From Paraburkholderia piptadeniae (GTDB lineage Bacteria > Pseudomonadota > Gammaproteobacteria > Burkholderiales > Burkholderiaceae), in assembly GCF_900007165.1 (NCBI RefSeq), contig NZ_CYGY02000036.1, forward strand, positions 1 to 45,908: a stretch of DNA of 45,908 bases, read 5' to 3'. The notes beneath the pieces are model-generated. The model ran no database searches. It saw only the letters and a list, made by a program, of their open reading frames with translations, and had not been told where the DNA came from. Numbering within the stretch: position 1 is the stretch's first letter; every line of letters starts with the position of its first letter. The translations under genes were made by a program, and so were the position numbers. Shown here piece by piece: positions 24,169-33,252 of the stretch.

Positions 24169-24741
24169 TCAGGGCGTCAGGCCCGCGAGCAAAGTCTCCA
24201 CGAAGGGCGCAAGCTGCTTTTTGGTGAAGCCGCTCTTTGCCATGACCCGCAGCCCGGCAATGCCGGCAACGAGCGTCACGGCCTGTTTCGCGGCGTCGAC
24301 CTCCAAATCAATGTCTCCGCGTGCCTGCCCGAGCCGGATGACCTCCTCGAAGCTGCCCATCATGCCCTCGAATCCTGCTTTAACCAGTTGCCTTACACCT
24401 TCGTCGTGCAGCCCCAGTTCGGCTGCGGTATTGACAAGCAGGCAGCCTCGTCCGCCGTCATTGTCATTGACGATGTCGAGGAGCATCGCACGCAGCTTCG
24501 CGCGCGTGTTTCCACCACGCAGCGTGGCACGGACAGCGGCGGTTCGTGAGCTTGCGTAACACGTAACTGCCTCAACCAGAAGGTCCCGCTTTGACCCGAA
24601 GGTGTTGTACATGGACGACTTGGCCACGCCCATGTCAGCCGCCAGGTCGTTTGCAGAAAGGGACGCGTAACCGTCCCGCCAGAACGCGTCGACGGCACAG
24701 CTGAGCGCGTGATTTCGGTCAAATTCGAGGGGTCTTGCCAT
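24169..24741 (-). CDS. TetR/AcrR family repressor, 190 aa
   Basis: N-terminal TetR helix-turn-helix: ALSCAVDAFWRDGYASLSANDLAADMGVAKSSMYNTFGSKRDLL as successive helices (residues 11-54). The C-terminal ligand domain of the TetR_C type carries the cysteine-containing GGRGCLLVNTAAELG motif of the subgroup that regulates AhpD-like and oxidoreductase genes. The start MARPLEFD is set at the ATG ending 24741. It is co-directional with, and upstream of, the CMD gene, its likely target. No perfect operator palindrome was seen upstream. Confidence 0.9.
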   Translation of the reverse strand: MARPLEFDRNHALSCAVDAFWRDGYASLSANDLAADMGVAKSSMYNTFGSKRDLLVEAVTCYASSRTAAVRATLRGGNTRAKLRAMLLDIVNDNDGGRGCLLVNTAAELGLHDEGVRQLVKAGFEGMMGSFEEVIRLGQARGDIDLEVDAAKQAVTLVAGIAGLRVMAKSGFTKKQLAPFVETLLAGLTP

Positions 24742-25150
24742 GTCGCATCCAGGAATGATTCTGGAACGACTATACCAAAATATCAACCCTGCACGGGCGG
24801 GTGAGTGTTGCTATTCAAGTGCCGCCCGGCATCACGGACCGTGCCGCGAGGGCTGCAGGTCCGAGAGCTTCAAGAATGTCATCGCGCGCAAGCTCGCAGC
24901 ACCGGGTCAATCAACGCAGCATGGGCCTGACCGCTGCATTGATGTCGTGCCCGCTCATCGAGTTAGTACCGACGTGCCGGCACTGCACGCGCCTCCGCCG
25001 ACGCAACCGGAAAACCGGAATAGCGTGTGTGGCGAGTCTGGTGGCTCACATCCACCCAGACCTTACAGGCAACCATGACGCGTGTGATGCAATCTTTTCG
25101 TCAGCCGGACGTCTAATGGTCATGCCGTACTTCTTACTGGGTAGAACGCA
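24742..25150. other. Divergent intergenic region, no gene seen
   Basis: About 410 bp between the leftward TetR operon and the rightward thioredoxin-CcdA operon. It should carry both promoters; no clear operator or promoter is identified. Confidence 0.4.
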
Positions 25151-25537
25151 ATGCTCAAAACGATTCGCAGATATCTGCTCGCGTCGAGCCTGTTACTCGC
25201 TGTCGTTAGCGCCTTCGCCGGCGAACAGACGTTCAACCAGGCCCAGTTCGACAGGCTGAACGCTGACGGGAAGCCAGGCATCGTCTACTTCCATGCGACC
25301 TGGTGCCCCACCTGCAAGGTTCAGCAACCCATTGTGGACCGTCTGGCCGCGAGCCCGGAAATGAAGGATGTGACTATTTTCCTGGCCGACTACGACAAGG
25401 AAGTCGCCCTGAAGCGGGCGTTAAAAGTAACCCAGCAGTCGACCTTCGTTGTCTATAAGGGCGGCCACGAGGTCGCGCGGTCAACGGGGCAGACACGCGA
25501 GCAGGACATCAGGAACACGTTCGCCAAAGCTTTGTGA
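25151..25537 (+). CDS. Periplasmic thioredoxin-like protein, 128 aa
   Basis: Signal peptide (MLKTIRRYLLASSLLLAVVSAFA, cleaved before GEQ) followed by a compact thioredoxin fold with the active site HATWCPTCKVQQP (C52, C55). The cis-Pro position is replaced: the VTQQSTFVVYKGG strand has Ser-Thr where classical thioredoxins have Thr-Pro, which may alter substrate binding. Its stop overlaps the start of a CcdA-like gene, the expected electron donor across the membrane. Likely role: reducing periplasmic disulfides. Confidence 0.86.
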   Translation: MLKTIRRYLLASSLLLAVVSAFAGEQTFNQAQFDRLNADGKPGIVYFHATWCPTCKVQQPIVDRLAASPEMKDVTIFLADYDKEVALKRALKVTQQSTFVVYKGGHEVARSTGQTREQDIRNTFAKAL

Positions 25538-26265
25538 TGGATTTCACTCCGGGTACGTACGCGCTCGGGTTCCTCGCCGGAGCCCTGACGACGCTGTCAC
25601 CGTGCGTGCTCGCCCTCATTCCCGTACTCGTTGCGTCGGCATTGGCAGTACATCGGCTTGGGGTTGTTGCACTCGCCGCTGGATTGGGTGCGTCCTTCTC
25701 GGTCATCGGCATTTTTGTCGCGACAGCTGGCGTGTCGTTGGGACTGGGTAACGACGTGTTCCGCCGCGTGGCGGCCGTGTTGATGGTTTTCTTTGGGCTC
25801 GCGATGTTTTCCCAACGGCTGCAGGTCGCTTTCAATCGCGCGACCGCTGGGATAGGTGGTCCTAGCCAGCGCTGGCTGGGTAAGGTAAAGGGCGACACCC
25901 TGTCTGGCCAGTTCGCGGTCGGACTGCTCCTGGGAGCCGTCTGGAGTCCCTGCGTCGGCCCGACGCTGGGTGCCGCAACCACGCTCGCCGCTCAAGGCCA
26001 GAATATCGGCTGTATCGCGTTGTTGATGGGCATCTTCGGCATCGGAGCGAGCCTTCCGCTGACGATGCTCGGTTTACTTTCGCGGGCCTCAATATCGCGA
26101 CTTCGAGGTCGACTGCGCTCTGCGGGAACCACCGGGAAAGCGGTTCTCGGGACGGTGTTCATCGCCTTCGGTGTGCTCGCGCTCACGGGGTTGGACAAGA
26201 CGCTGGAGACAGCGCTGCTGTCCGCAAGTCCGGCGTGGTTGACGGCCTTCACAACGTCGCTTTAA
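25537..26265 (+). CDS. CcdA/DsbD-like transmembrane thiol-disulfide reductase, 242 aa
   Basis: Polytopic inner-membrane protein of the CcdA family, passing electrons from cytosolic thioredoxin to periplasmic thioredoxin-like partners. The two conserved proline-flanked cysteines are present: LSPC (C23) and WSPC (C139), in two homologous halves of three helices each. The ATG at 25537 overlaps the preceding TGA by one base (TGATG), indicating coupled translation. Length about 240 is normal. Not linked here to cytochrome c maturation genes. Confidence 0.88.
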   Translation: MDFTPGTYALGFLAGALTTLSPCVLALIPVLVASALAVHRLGVVALAAGLGASFSVIGIFVATAGVSLGLGNDVFRRVAAVLMVFFGLAMFSQRLQVAFNRATAGIGGPSQRWLGKVKGDTLSGQFAVGLLLGAVWSPCVGPTLGAATTLAAQGQNIGCIALLMGIFGIGASLPLTMLGLLSRASISRLRGRLRSAGTTGKAVLGTVFIAFGVLALTGLDKTLETALLSASPAWLTAFTTSL

Positions 26266-26460
26266 GCAGACGCGGATTTCGATGTTGCAGCACGAAAGGA
26301 TGGTGCTTTCGGCCGTCTACCTCTGGGCAATGGTCTGAAGCCCGTTCAACTGAAATATCCGGTTTCAGAACTCAGAAGCTCATAGTCAACAGTGCGTGCG
26401 TTTGCGGCGCTGAGGAAATGAACGGCGCGAAGCCGTTCCGCCAACTGAACGCTTCTGCCC

Positions 26461-26802
26461 TTAATAAGGCGGCCGATTGTCGTATTTGTGCACCCGCTGG
26501 CCCCAAGCTGCATCCGCCATTGACGGCCAATCGTCGCCATCGAATTCCGGTGCGTCCTTGATTTGTTGGGCACTCATGTCGAGACGGAAACACTCGTTGG
26601 TGATATCAAGAGTTAATGCGCTCCACGGAATAGCCCATAGTGTCAGGCCTGTGCCCAGGAATTCTCCTTCGGCCAGCACCGCATAGACAATTCGACCGTC
26701 GCGCATATCCGCCATGATTTCCAACACCCTTCCAACGTCGTTGCCGTCGACTGAAATTACTGTCACGCCTGCGAATGCCGACGTCGGCATCACGGCAGGC
26801 AT
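26461..26802 (-). CDS. PRC-barrel domain protein, 113 aa, N-terminus probably damaged
   Basis: PRC-barrel: TSAFAGVTVISVDGNDVGRVLEIM, MRDGRIVYAVLAEGEFLGTGLTLWAIPWSAL, and the tail DMSAQQIKDAPEFDGDDWPSMADAAWGQRVH, all typical of the Burkholderia stress-type group. In a different frame just upstream lies METGLALMKAAAATSVPQTD (ATG ending at 26860), and in the third frame an ATG follows GGGAGGGAA (MKPVNHG). Together these look like the lost N-terminus separated by frameshifts near 26800 and 26850. The downstream part may still be translated from 26802. Confidence 0.72.
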   Translation of the reverse strand: MPAVMPTSAFAGVTVISVDGNDVGRVLEIMADMRDGRIVYAVLAEGEFLGTGLTLWAIPWSALTLDITNECFRLDMSAQQIKDAPEFDGDDWPSMADAAWGQRVHKYDNRPPY

Positions 26803-27062
26803 CTGTCTGGGGCACCGATGTTGCTGCCGCGGCTTTCATCAACGCGAGACCGGTTTCCATGATTGACAGGTTTCATACGTTCCCTCCCGAAACGGTGACG
26901 ATTTTCTACTACCGCAGCAATGGTCGCGCCCGCCGAAGACTGCAGAGCAGCGTCTTCAGACCCAAAAAAGAAACCGGCGTACCCTTTTCGGCTATCGCAT
27001 ATCGAAGCGCTGTCGCCCTTCGTTCGTCTCGCCATTCGTGACGCCCACGAAATGGCATTCAT

Positions 27063-27426
27063 TCAACCAACGCAGAAACGATACTCTGGAGCAAACGCAG
27101 TAGCGCCACGAGAAGCGATGTGCGTGAAGCGTCGTACAAAGCGATACGGCTGCCCATCGATTTCCAGAAAATTGATTCCCGCGCGTGTCAACCGGAGAAT
27201 CTCATCAGCCAATGATGCCCAAATCGTCCCAACGCTGCGCAAGTCGTTGTACGAGCCAAAGGGGTCTCCGATGTACATCGCACAATGCCAGGACTTTACG
27301 TCGCATCATGATGAGGCTTCCGCCCATATCGAGCGCGAGTTCGAGGTACTCGGCCAGGGTCAGCAGCGACTCGGACGTCTGTTGTTGGTGCTGTGTTCCA
27401 TTACCCAAAGTGAAAGTCCCCGCCAC
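27063..27426 (-). pseudogene. Frameshifted copy of the 21646 gene
   Basis: Aligns with the intact copy: TFTLGNGTQH, SESLLTLAEYLELALDMGGS, LIMM, then a single extra base near 27285 moves the frame. The rest (MYIGDPFGSYNDLRSVGTIW, ILRLTRAGINFLEIDGQPYRF, ATAFAPE) continues one frame away. The stop is also lost, adding a few residues. The intact copy shows which base is extra. Confidence 0.72.
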
Positions 27427-27499
27427 GTTGCCGCTCTTTGGAACATGATGACGGTGCACATGGGCCAGCCGCCACGATACCGCCGATTTGCCATAACCG

Positions 27500-27605
27500 G
27501 CTTACGGCACGCGACTTCTACCCGCTTTCGCCTGACCTTTGTCAGGCCGAAGAATTCTATTGGCAACGTCGTTCGCTGGAACCGTTCCGTAGAAAGGCTT
27601 TCCAT
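27500..27605 (-). pseudogene. Relic of the tandem partner (copy of 22049-22401)
   Basis: The minus strand shows TTCTACGGAACGGTT and AATTCTTCGGCCTGACAAAGG, matching the central part of the 22049-22401 pseudogene (FYGT...LTKVGRNRVE). Roughly 100 bp encoding its C-terminus is missing before the next copy begins at 27426. So the duplicated unit contained both tandem genes. Confidence 0.6.
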
Positions 27606-28036
27606 CCGTCCCGTATGTCTCGACCGTCCGGGAACTCGTCGCCCGCTGGCTGCGCGCGCGAACTTTTGCTACAAGGTAGCAGCAAGGAAGCGCAGGACCG
27701 TTGCCAAATCGGCCGCGAACACCCGACGCCTACGCCGCTCTTTCTTGAACCAGCCAAGCGTCTGTGCACGCCCCCGTGTTCAGCAGGTCGACGTTTTGGC
27801 GAAGCGGGACTTCACTCGCCGCCACGTCGTTCGACCGGCCAAACCGCTTCTGGGTCTTCTTCAGGCGCTTTAAGCGTCTTTTTGGTGTTGACCGGTCGGC
27901 ATTGGGCGTGACAAGCGTCGCGAAAGACCTCGGCTCCCCCGTCCCTCATGGGCGTGTTGCCGGGCGCACGAAATCACTGCACGAATCAGGAAGTTCCTTC
28001 CTCGAGGCGGATACGGTCGCCCGTTCTCTCGCAGAG
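27606..28036. other. Intergenic region, no gene seen
   Basis: About 430 bp beyond the pseudogene relic. Open frames on the plus strand here are not protein-like. No terminator is clear. Confidence 0.35.
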
Positions 28037-28309
28037 CTAGCGCGAGCGGTCGTCCAGGCTCAAAAGGTACTGGAGACCAGGACCGTCGGGCCGAAATGAG
28101 AGCAGCACCGGTACGTTCACGTCCTCGTCGATTTCAGGCCAGAACAGTTGCTGGCGGTCCATCGAGATAGCAAAGTGTTCGCGCTCCGCGGCCGTGGCTG
28201 CCTGCAGGACAGGAAACCAGTCGAGAGGGAAGCTGACGGCCCGCCCATCGGACAGGTCAAGAAACAGATGTGCGCTGTCGAAGTGCACGTCAACTGCAGC
28301 GCCCTGCAT
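28037..28309 (-). CDS. DUF2442 protein, 90 aa
   Basis: DUF2442 hallmark residues: VHFDSAHLFLDLSDGRAVSFPLDWFPVL, then AISMDRQQLFWPEIDEDVNV (the W-P-E-x-D-E-D element). Family members are often paired with DUF4160 in toxin-antitoxin-like modules, but no partner is next to this one. Small cytosolic protein of unknown function. Confidence 0.8.
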   Translation of the reverse strand: MQGAAVDVHFDSAHLFLDLSDGRAVSFPLDWFPVLQAATAAEREHFAISMDRQQLFWPEIDEDVNVPVLLSFRPDGPGLQYLLSLDDRSR

Positions 28310-28946
28310 GGCTGTCTCCTGACGCGGGATGCACCCTACACGATAGGTCGCGACAGAGCGGCATACAAGAAAGAGCGTCGCTGCCGGCGGCCGGATGGAA
28401 ATGATGTGTAAGTCAGTCCAACATGACGTCGTCGAGGGCAGTTGCTGGTTTTCTGCGTGATGTCGGCAACGAACCCATGCTCAGGGTGGGTATCAAGGCA
28501 CTCCGCCGAGGAACTTCACCGCCCTTGAGGTGACCGGAGGCACATTTGACATCACCCCGTTCAGAAGGAAAACAACTTCCTTCGTCAGCCTGATTATCGG
28601 CGTCGGCGTCAACGGAAGTACGTCCATCAACTTCTCTTTGTTCAACGGTCAGCACAGTTTGACGCCAACGACGCGCCGCATCATCCAGTTAGTTACGAGG
28701 AGACTCGGGCGCTCGATGGCCGAGTTCGATGGCCGATAGAAGGAGAATCCGAGGCCAGCAGCAGTGGAGCTGACCCACCGGGACGACTGTCGATATGACG
28801 AAAACGGCCAGGCGGTGAGAAGGAGCCGCGCCGTCGACCGCCCACCTGATGAGCCATGCTGTGCCGGCAGTTGACTACCGCAGAGCGCTTCTAACCCGGA
28901 ACTCGAGCTGCAGATTACACAGTACGCGTCTGCAACCGCATCGCTG
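28310..28946. other. Region with a start-less open frame (28461-28739, plus)
   Basis: About 640 bp. One plus-strand frame, 28461-28739, is fairly protein-like (TALEVTGGTFDITPFRRKT, RIIQLVTRRLGRSMAEFDGR) but its only near starts are GTG at 28530 and non-standard codons. It may be a gene fragment. Nothing else is recognised. Confidence 0.3.
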
Positions 28947-29248
28947 TCAGTAGGCCTTCTTCATTCCGCCGCTGTCGGCGGCAGGTGCGTCCGTTCCCTC
29001 CTTCTTCTGCATATTCGGCTTCATCCGCTTTTGCGACATGTTGCCTGACGTTCCCATCGTGTTTGCGCCCGAGGCGCCAGATGTTGACCCGGTAGTACTG
29101 TTTGCATTCGGGGTTCCCATTCCAGTGCCCCCTTGGCCTGCACCAGCAGCTCCACCGCCTCCACCGGCGCCCATACCCTGCGCATAAGCGGCGCCGGATA
29201 AACTCAAAATCAACGCAGAAAACAAGATTCTTTTTTGGCAACTCGCAT
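28947..29248 (-). pseudogene. Secreted Gly/Ser-rich protein broken by a 1-base shift in an A-run
   Basis: GAAGGAG lies 6 bp upstream of the ATG ending at 29248, giving MRVAKK and then a premature stop. One base later the frame continues RILFSALILSLSGAAYAQGM, a good signal peptide, into a Gly/Ala/Thr/Ser-rich mature chain ending AADSGGMKKAY. The minus strand has six A residues (29231-29236); seven would give an intact gene. Either a sequencing error, phase variation or a real mutation. Confidence 0.7.
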
Positions 29249-30029
29249 GACGGTCTCCTTCGTATGCGGAGCGACTAGCTGCACCCAGGTCGATGCAACC
29301 CGCCATCCTGTTTTTGCAATTTCTATACCGCCGTTGGCCGTGGTGTGGGCTCATCAACTTCACGTTTGTCCGTCGTTACCGGCCGAACTATGTCTGTGCA
29401 CGAGTTGGCCTGCGGCGGGTTTCTAAGTGGATTCTCTACAGCGCCGGGTGCATTCGGCAGACACCATGTTGAGCAGCGGGACGGACGCGCTGGGGAATTC
29501 GCTTTGGAGCGGTGCGGGACATCCTCGTTAGCGCGCGGATGCGAGCACTGTCTGAAGGAGAAGAAATTCGAGCTCGATTTTGCGCCTGAGATACTGCTCT
29601 GATGCGGGCGCTGGAGCTACTCGGAGTCGACACGTCGCGACCGTTGCTGCGCTCGTCAGCCTTGAAATGGCCGCGACGGCGATACCCGTGCCGCCTCCGC
29701 GCAAGCCGCCAAGGACCGACGGATAACCTGAGTCATGCATGAGCAAATGCAGACGACAGCACGGCCCGGGAATTTCCCATATTGGTCTGCGCATTGGCCG
29801 CCCCCGGATTGAAACCAGAGGCGGCGTCGGCGGCGAGCGGCTCCGCATGGGATGGCACATGCCGTTTCACAATGCCGGCGAAAAGACACGCCGGCGCGCA
29901 GACTATTCGCCATGAATAATCAATCCTGCGTCGCCACATGCCCATGCCGGATAGTCCGGTCAAAATTGCCGAACTAGAATGGGTGTAGATTTGTTCTCTT
30001 CTCTTCAGAACATTCAACGAGAGGACGGA
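29249..30029. other. Intergenic region, no gene seen
   Basis: About 780 bp between the broken secreted-protein gene and the kinase. Short open frames on both strands lack ribosome sites and protein-like composition. GAGAGGA for the kinase is at its right end. Confidence 0.4.
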
Positions 30030-31781
30030 ATGCCCAGGCTGTCACATCCTGATGCGGCGAGGGACGCGCAGCGTCCCAAGACGCTTGCCACCGGGAAACT
30101 GGACACGCGTCCGCACCGTGCAGCCGACTATGCTGCTGAAAACGAGGCGCTGCATACGTTGGCCAGAGCACTGGGCGCGTCGGATGAGGTCATGCTGCAG
30201 ACGCTGGTCGATACGGCTCTGTCGCTATGCGGCGCGGGCAGCGCTGGCATCAGCTTGCGAGACCGCAATGCTACGCAGGGTTTCGCTTTTCGTTGGGTCG
30301 CCGTATCCGGCCAGTGCACAGCCTATGTGGGCCATATCATTCCATCCGATGACAGCTCCGCGGGCGTGGCACTCGAACTCGACTCACCGCAACTGTGCGC
30401 TTTTCCGAAGCGCCAGTTCGCCTGCCTTGCCGATATCGAGCCGGAGATTACTGAAGAACTCGTGGTGCCGGTACCGGGCGTACCCGAGCCGTGGGGTGCA
30501 CTGTGGGTAATGTCGCATGACGAAGCACATCACTTTGATAACGAACATCGCCGTATCCTGACCAGCCTTGCGAACTTTACGTGTGCAGCACTGAGCATCC
30601 GGCAGGCGAAAGCCGACGCCGAAGCGCGAGCCGCAGAAGCCGAGGCGGCACGACGTGCGCTCGCCGCAGCCGAAGCCAACAAGGACAATTTCATCGCGAC
30701 CCTCGGTCATGAACTGCGTGGTCCGCTCGCTCCGGTAGACAGCGCACTGGCGGCTGCGCAAAAGCTGGCGGCCGACAGTCCTGCTGTGCTGTCCGCTCTG
30801 GCCGTTGCCAACCGGCAGGTCGGACAACTGAAGCGCATCGTGAGCGACCTGCTGGACGCCTCACGCATCAGGACCGGCAAGCTTGGTGTTCGCCGCGCCT
30901 ACGGCCTGCTCGGTGACATCATCAAGGATGCAGTGGGCACTGTCCGGGAGGAAGCTGAGAAGCACCAGCATCGGTTACAGGTGGAGCAGCCACCGTATCC
31001 GCTAACGGTGTTTGCTGACGCAGGCCGCCTGACGCAGGTCTTCTCGAACCTGTTGGGGAATGCTGTCAAATACACGCCATCGGGAGGTGAAATCACTCTC
31101 CACGTTGAAGCGCCCGACCCCGGCACGATTCCCGAGCATGACTCAACGCCGAGGGAAGCCGTCATCACCATTCTCGACAGTGGCATGGGCATCGCGGCTG
31201 ACCTGCTGCCGCATGTCTTTGACCTGTTCACACAGGCACCTGACGTCCGCATGCGCGCAGAAGGCGGCCTTGGCGTGGGACTGTCTGTCGTCCGGTATCT
31301 GGTAAATGCACACCAGGGTGAGATTGCAATCGCCAGCGACGGTGAAGGCAAGGGTACCGAAGTCATCGTGCGGCTACCCATAGTCTGTCGAAGTCACGTT
31401 GCGCACGCAGCGTCCACCAGCCACGGGATGCCGCCTGCCCGCATCCTGCTTGTCGACGATATCCCCGATGCGACGGAAGCGCTGGCGATATTGCTGGCGC
31501 TGGACGGTCACGAGGTGAAGCGTGCACAGAGTGGACCGGAAGCCCTGTCACTGGTTGAGTCGTTCACGCCGGACGTGGCGCTGATTGACGTCAACATGCC
31601 CGGCATGGACGGTCACGAGCTCGCCCGTCTGCTGAAGCAACGCGCACAGTGCGCCTCGACCCGCCTGGTCGCACTCACGGGATATGCCGGGACGACATCC
31701 GAACGCCGTGCGGATGAATTCGACTGCTATCTCGTCAAGCCGCCGTCGCTCGAAGACCTGGGTGAGGTGTTGCGCAGGTAA
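30030..31781 (+). CDS. Hybrid sensor histidine kinase (GAF-HisKA-HATPase-REC), 583 aa
   Basis: Soluble sensor kinase with no transmembrane segment. Domains: GAF-like sensor about 40-190, an alanine-rich coiled coil 190-218, HisKA with H227 in LGHELRGPLAP, HATPase_c about 325-450 (N box GRLTQVFSNLLGNAVKYTP, G1 ILDSGMGI, G2 GGLGVGLSV), then a receiver from about 467 with D520 in ALIDVNMPG and a KPP end. ATG 30030 (GAGAGGA upstream) is preferred to 29979. The receiver may hold phosphate in cis or pass it to the separate response regulator 343 bp downstream. The signal is unknown. Confidence 0.93.
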   Translation: MPRLSHPDAARDAQRPKTLATGKLDTRPHRAADYAAENEALHTLARALGASDEVMLQTLVDTALSLCGAGSAGISLRDRNATQGFAFRWVAVSGQCTAYVGHIIPSDDSSAGVALELDSPQLCAFPKRQFACLADIEPEITEELVVPVPGVPEPWGALWVMSHDEAHHFDNEHRRILTSLANFTCAALSIRQAKADAEARAAEAEAARRALAAAEANKDNFIATLGHELRGPLAPVDSALAAAQKLAADSPAVLSALAVANRQVGQLKRIVSDLLDASRIRTGKLGVRRAYGLLGDIIKDAVGTVREEAEKHQHRLQVEQPPYPLTVFADAGRLTQVFSNLLGNAVKYTPSGGEITLHVEAPDPGTIPEHDSTPREAVITILDSGMGIAADLLPHVFDLFTQAPDVRMRAEGGLGVGLSVVRYLVNAHQGEIAIASDGEGKGTEVIVRLPIVCRSHVAHAASTSHGMPPARILLVDDIPDATEALAILLALDGHEVKRAQSGPEALSLVESFTPDVALIDVNMPGMDGHELARLLKQRAQCASTRLVALTGYAGTTSERRADEFDCYLVKPPSLEDLGEVLRR

Positions 31782-32123
31782 CGTTGCCGCCTCGGCCCGG
31801 TCAATACAGCCGGACGATAATCCGTTGCTACCTCTTTCTGCACTTACGACGGCGGAACTCGGGTGACAGCGTCCCACGACCGTGTGAACACGGCCCTGCG
31901 CCCTTCGTGTCAGATAGGCATCTTCCTTCCGTTCTGCTTGCAGCAGACACCGTACAACCTACGCGGCGCAAGCAGGAATATTTTGCGCGCAGCGCAAAAA
32001 GTACAGACGGCCGCCGTCCACTACTGAGTCTCGCCACGTCGCACCGCTGCCTGCGAGTGCGCTAACCGAGGTCCTGGAACAGATGATGCGGTGACGCACA
32101 CATCGGGGCCCAGGCGGAGTTGT
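31782..32123. other. Intergenic region between kinase and regulator genes
   Basis: About 340 bp with no gene seen. The gap is long enough for a separate promoter for the response regulator. CGGAG precedes its ATG. Confidence 0.35.
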
Positions 32124-32792
32124 ATGACTCACATACTGCTGGTCGACGACGATGCTAACTTGCGGGACGCTCTCAGAGCTGTGCTTGACGCTTCAGGCCA
32201 CGAAGTAGTCGTCGCGCAGAACGGACGCGAAGCCTTGCGGCTCACGCGTGACAGCCATCCGCAAGTCATCGTTTCTGACGTGACGATGCCGTTGATGGAC
32301 GGCATTGAACTGACTCGTCAAATCAGGGCGATACCGGGATTCGAGCAGGTCCCAGTCGTTCTCATGTCCGCACGTGAGGCCGTTCCGACAGTCCCTGTCG
32401 CGGCGATGCTGCGAAAACCGTTTGCCCCCTCTGAACTGCTGGCGGTGCTTGATGAGCTCTTCGCCCCTTCCGTCGCGAGCGCAGAGTGGTCGAACAGTCA
32501 TCTGGCCGTGACGGTGGGCGCCGAAGGACAACAGGGCGACGTACTGTTTACGACTCTGAGTATTAAACAGGGCGCTCGGACCATCTCCGCGCGCGAGCGC
32601 CGCATTCGGCGGGGCATCGAACTGATTCGGGCTCAGGAGGAACGGTTGCACAGCCTTCACAGCAGCAGCGTTAATTCGGAGCTCGCGGAGCAACTGTACG
32701 ATTGCCTGCGCGTCAGCGTCACAACGCTCGTACAACTGGAGCACGCATGCCATCCAGGAATGTCACACCTCATCTTTCATGAGCAGGAGTGA
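32124..32792 (+). CDS. Response regulator without a DNA-binding domain, 222 aa
   Basis: Receiver domain at residues 1-120: HILLVDDDANLRDALRAVL, phospho-acceptor D52 in VIVSDVTMPLMDG, conserved VLMSARE and MLRKPFAP (Lys). The remaining 100 residues are predicted helical and contain KQGARTISARERRIRRGIEL and EERLHSLHSSS; they match no HTH, GGDEF or EAL. Output is probably protein-protein interaction. It lies downstream of the hybrid kinase in the same direction and is its likely partner. Confidence 0.87.
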   Translation: MTHILLVDDDANLRDALRAVLDASGHEVVVAQNGREALRLTRDSHPQVIVSDVTMPLMDGIELTRQIRAIPGFEQVPVVLMSAREAVPTVPVAAMLRKPFAPSELLAVLDELFAPSVASAEWSNSHLAVTVGAEGQQGDVLFTTLSIKQGARTISARERRIRRGIELIRAQEERLHSLHSSSVNSELAEQLYDCLRVSVTTLVQLEHACHPGMSHLIFHEQE

Positions 32793-33252
32793 GAGCTCGA
32801 CATCCCGTCACGCTACGTCACCCTCGCGTTGAAGCACAACCCCTTCGCTGCACCGTCCAACTGCAACAACGACACGGGCTTCGCGAGAGGCGCAGCTGCT
32901 CGATTCAAGACCGACGCTTTCGCTACCGATGTTCAACTGGTGGTTGAGTCGTGCTACCGATATTCTGAGCCTACGGCACAATGCCGACAATCAATGCCTA
33001 TATCCCCAAACCGGTGGAGCTGATGTTCGACACAGAAGAAGGTCAGCGAACCGCGAGCGCCGGCGTTGAGTTCGATGGTTGGAATCGGAATGACAAGACC
33101 TTGACGCCACTCCAGGTGGCTGCGCTCTCCCGCACGCTTGGAAGTCCGACGTTGCAGTGGGTGATGGATACCTTGGCCACAACTCATCTGATAGCAGCTC
33201 CGGATTTCACAGCTGCTTTTAGGCGGGCTGTTTCGAGTGATACCGTTGTACG
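32793..33252. other. Intergenic region with an uncertain open frame
   Basis: About 460 bp. A plus-strand frame from ATG 32981 (MPTINAYIPKPVELMF) stays open into the opposite Uma2 gene. Its first 90 codons could be a truncated gene but no family or good ribosome site supports it. Confidence 0.3.

Larger units (their letters stand above)
27063..27605. repeat. Diverged direct repeat of 21646-22300
   Basis: A segment of about 540 bp is homologous, in the same orientation, to 21646-22300, covering both members of the tandem family. The two copies flank about 4.7 kb carrying the PXPV-like, CMD/TetR, thioredoxin/CcdA and PRC-barrel genes. Confidence 0.65.

Noticed and set aside
26920..27873. Plus-strand open frame of 317 codons
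   Set aside because: It runs antisense across the duplicated minus-strand pseudogenes and has no protein-like pattern of its own.
28037..28309. DUF2442 as half of a toxin-antitoxin module
   Set aside because: No DUF4160 or other partner lies beside it.
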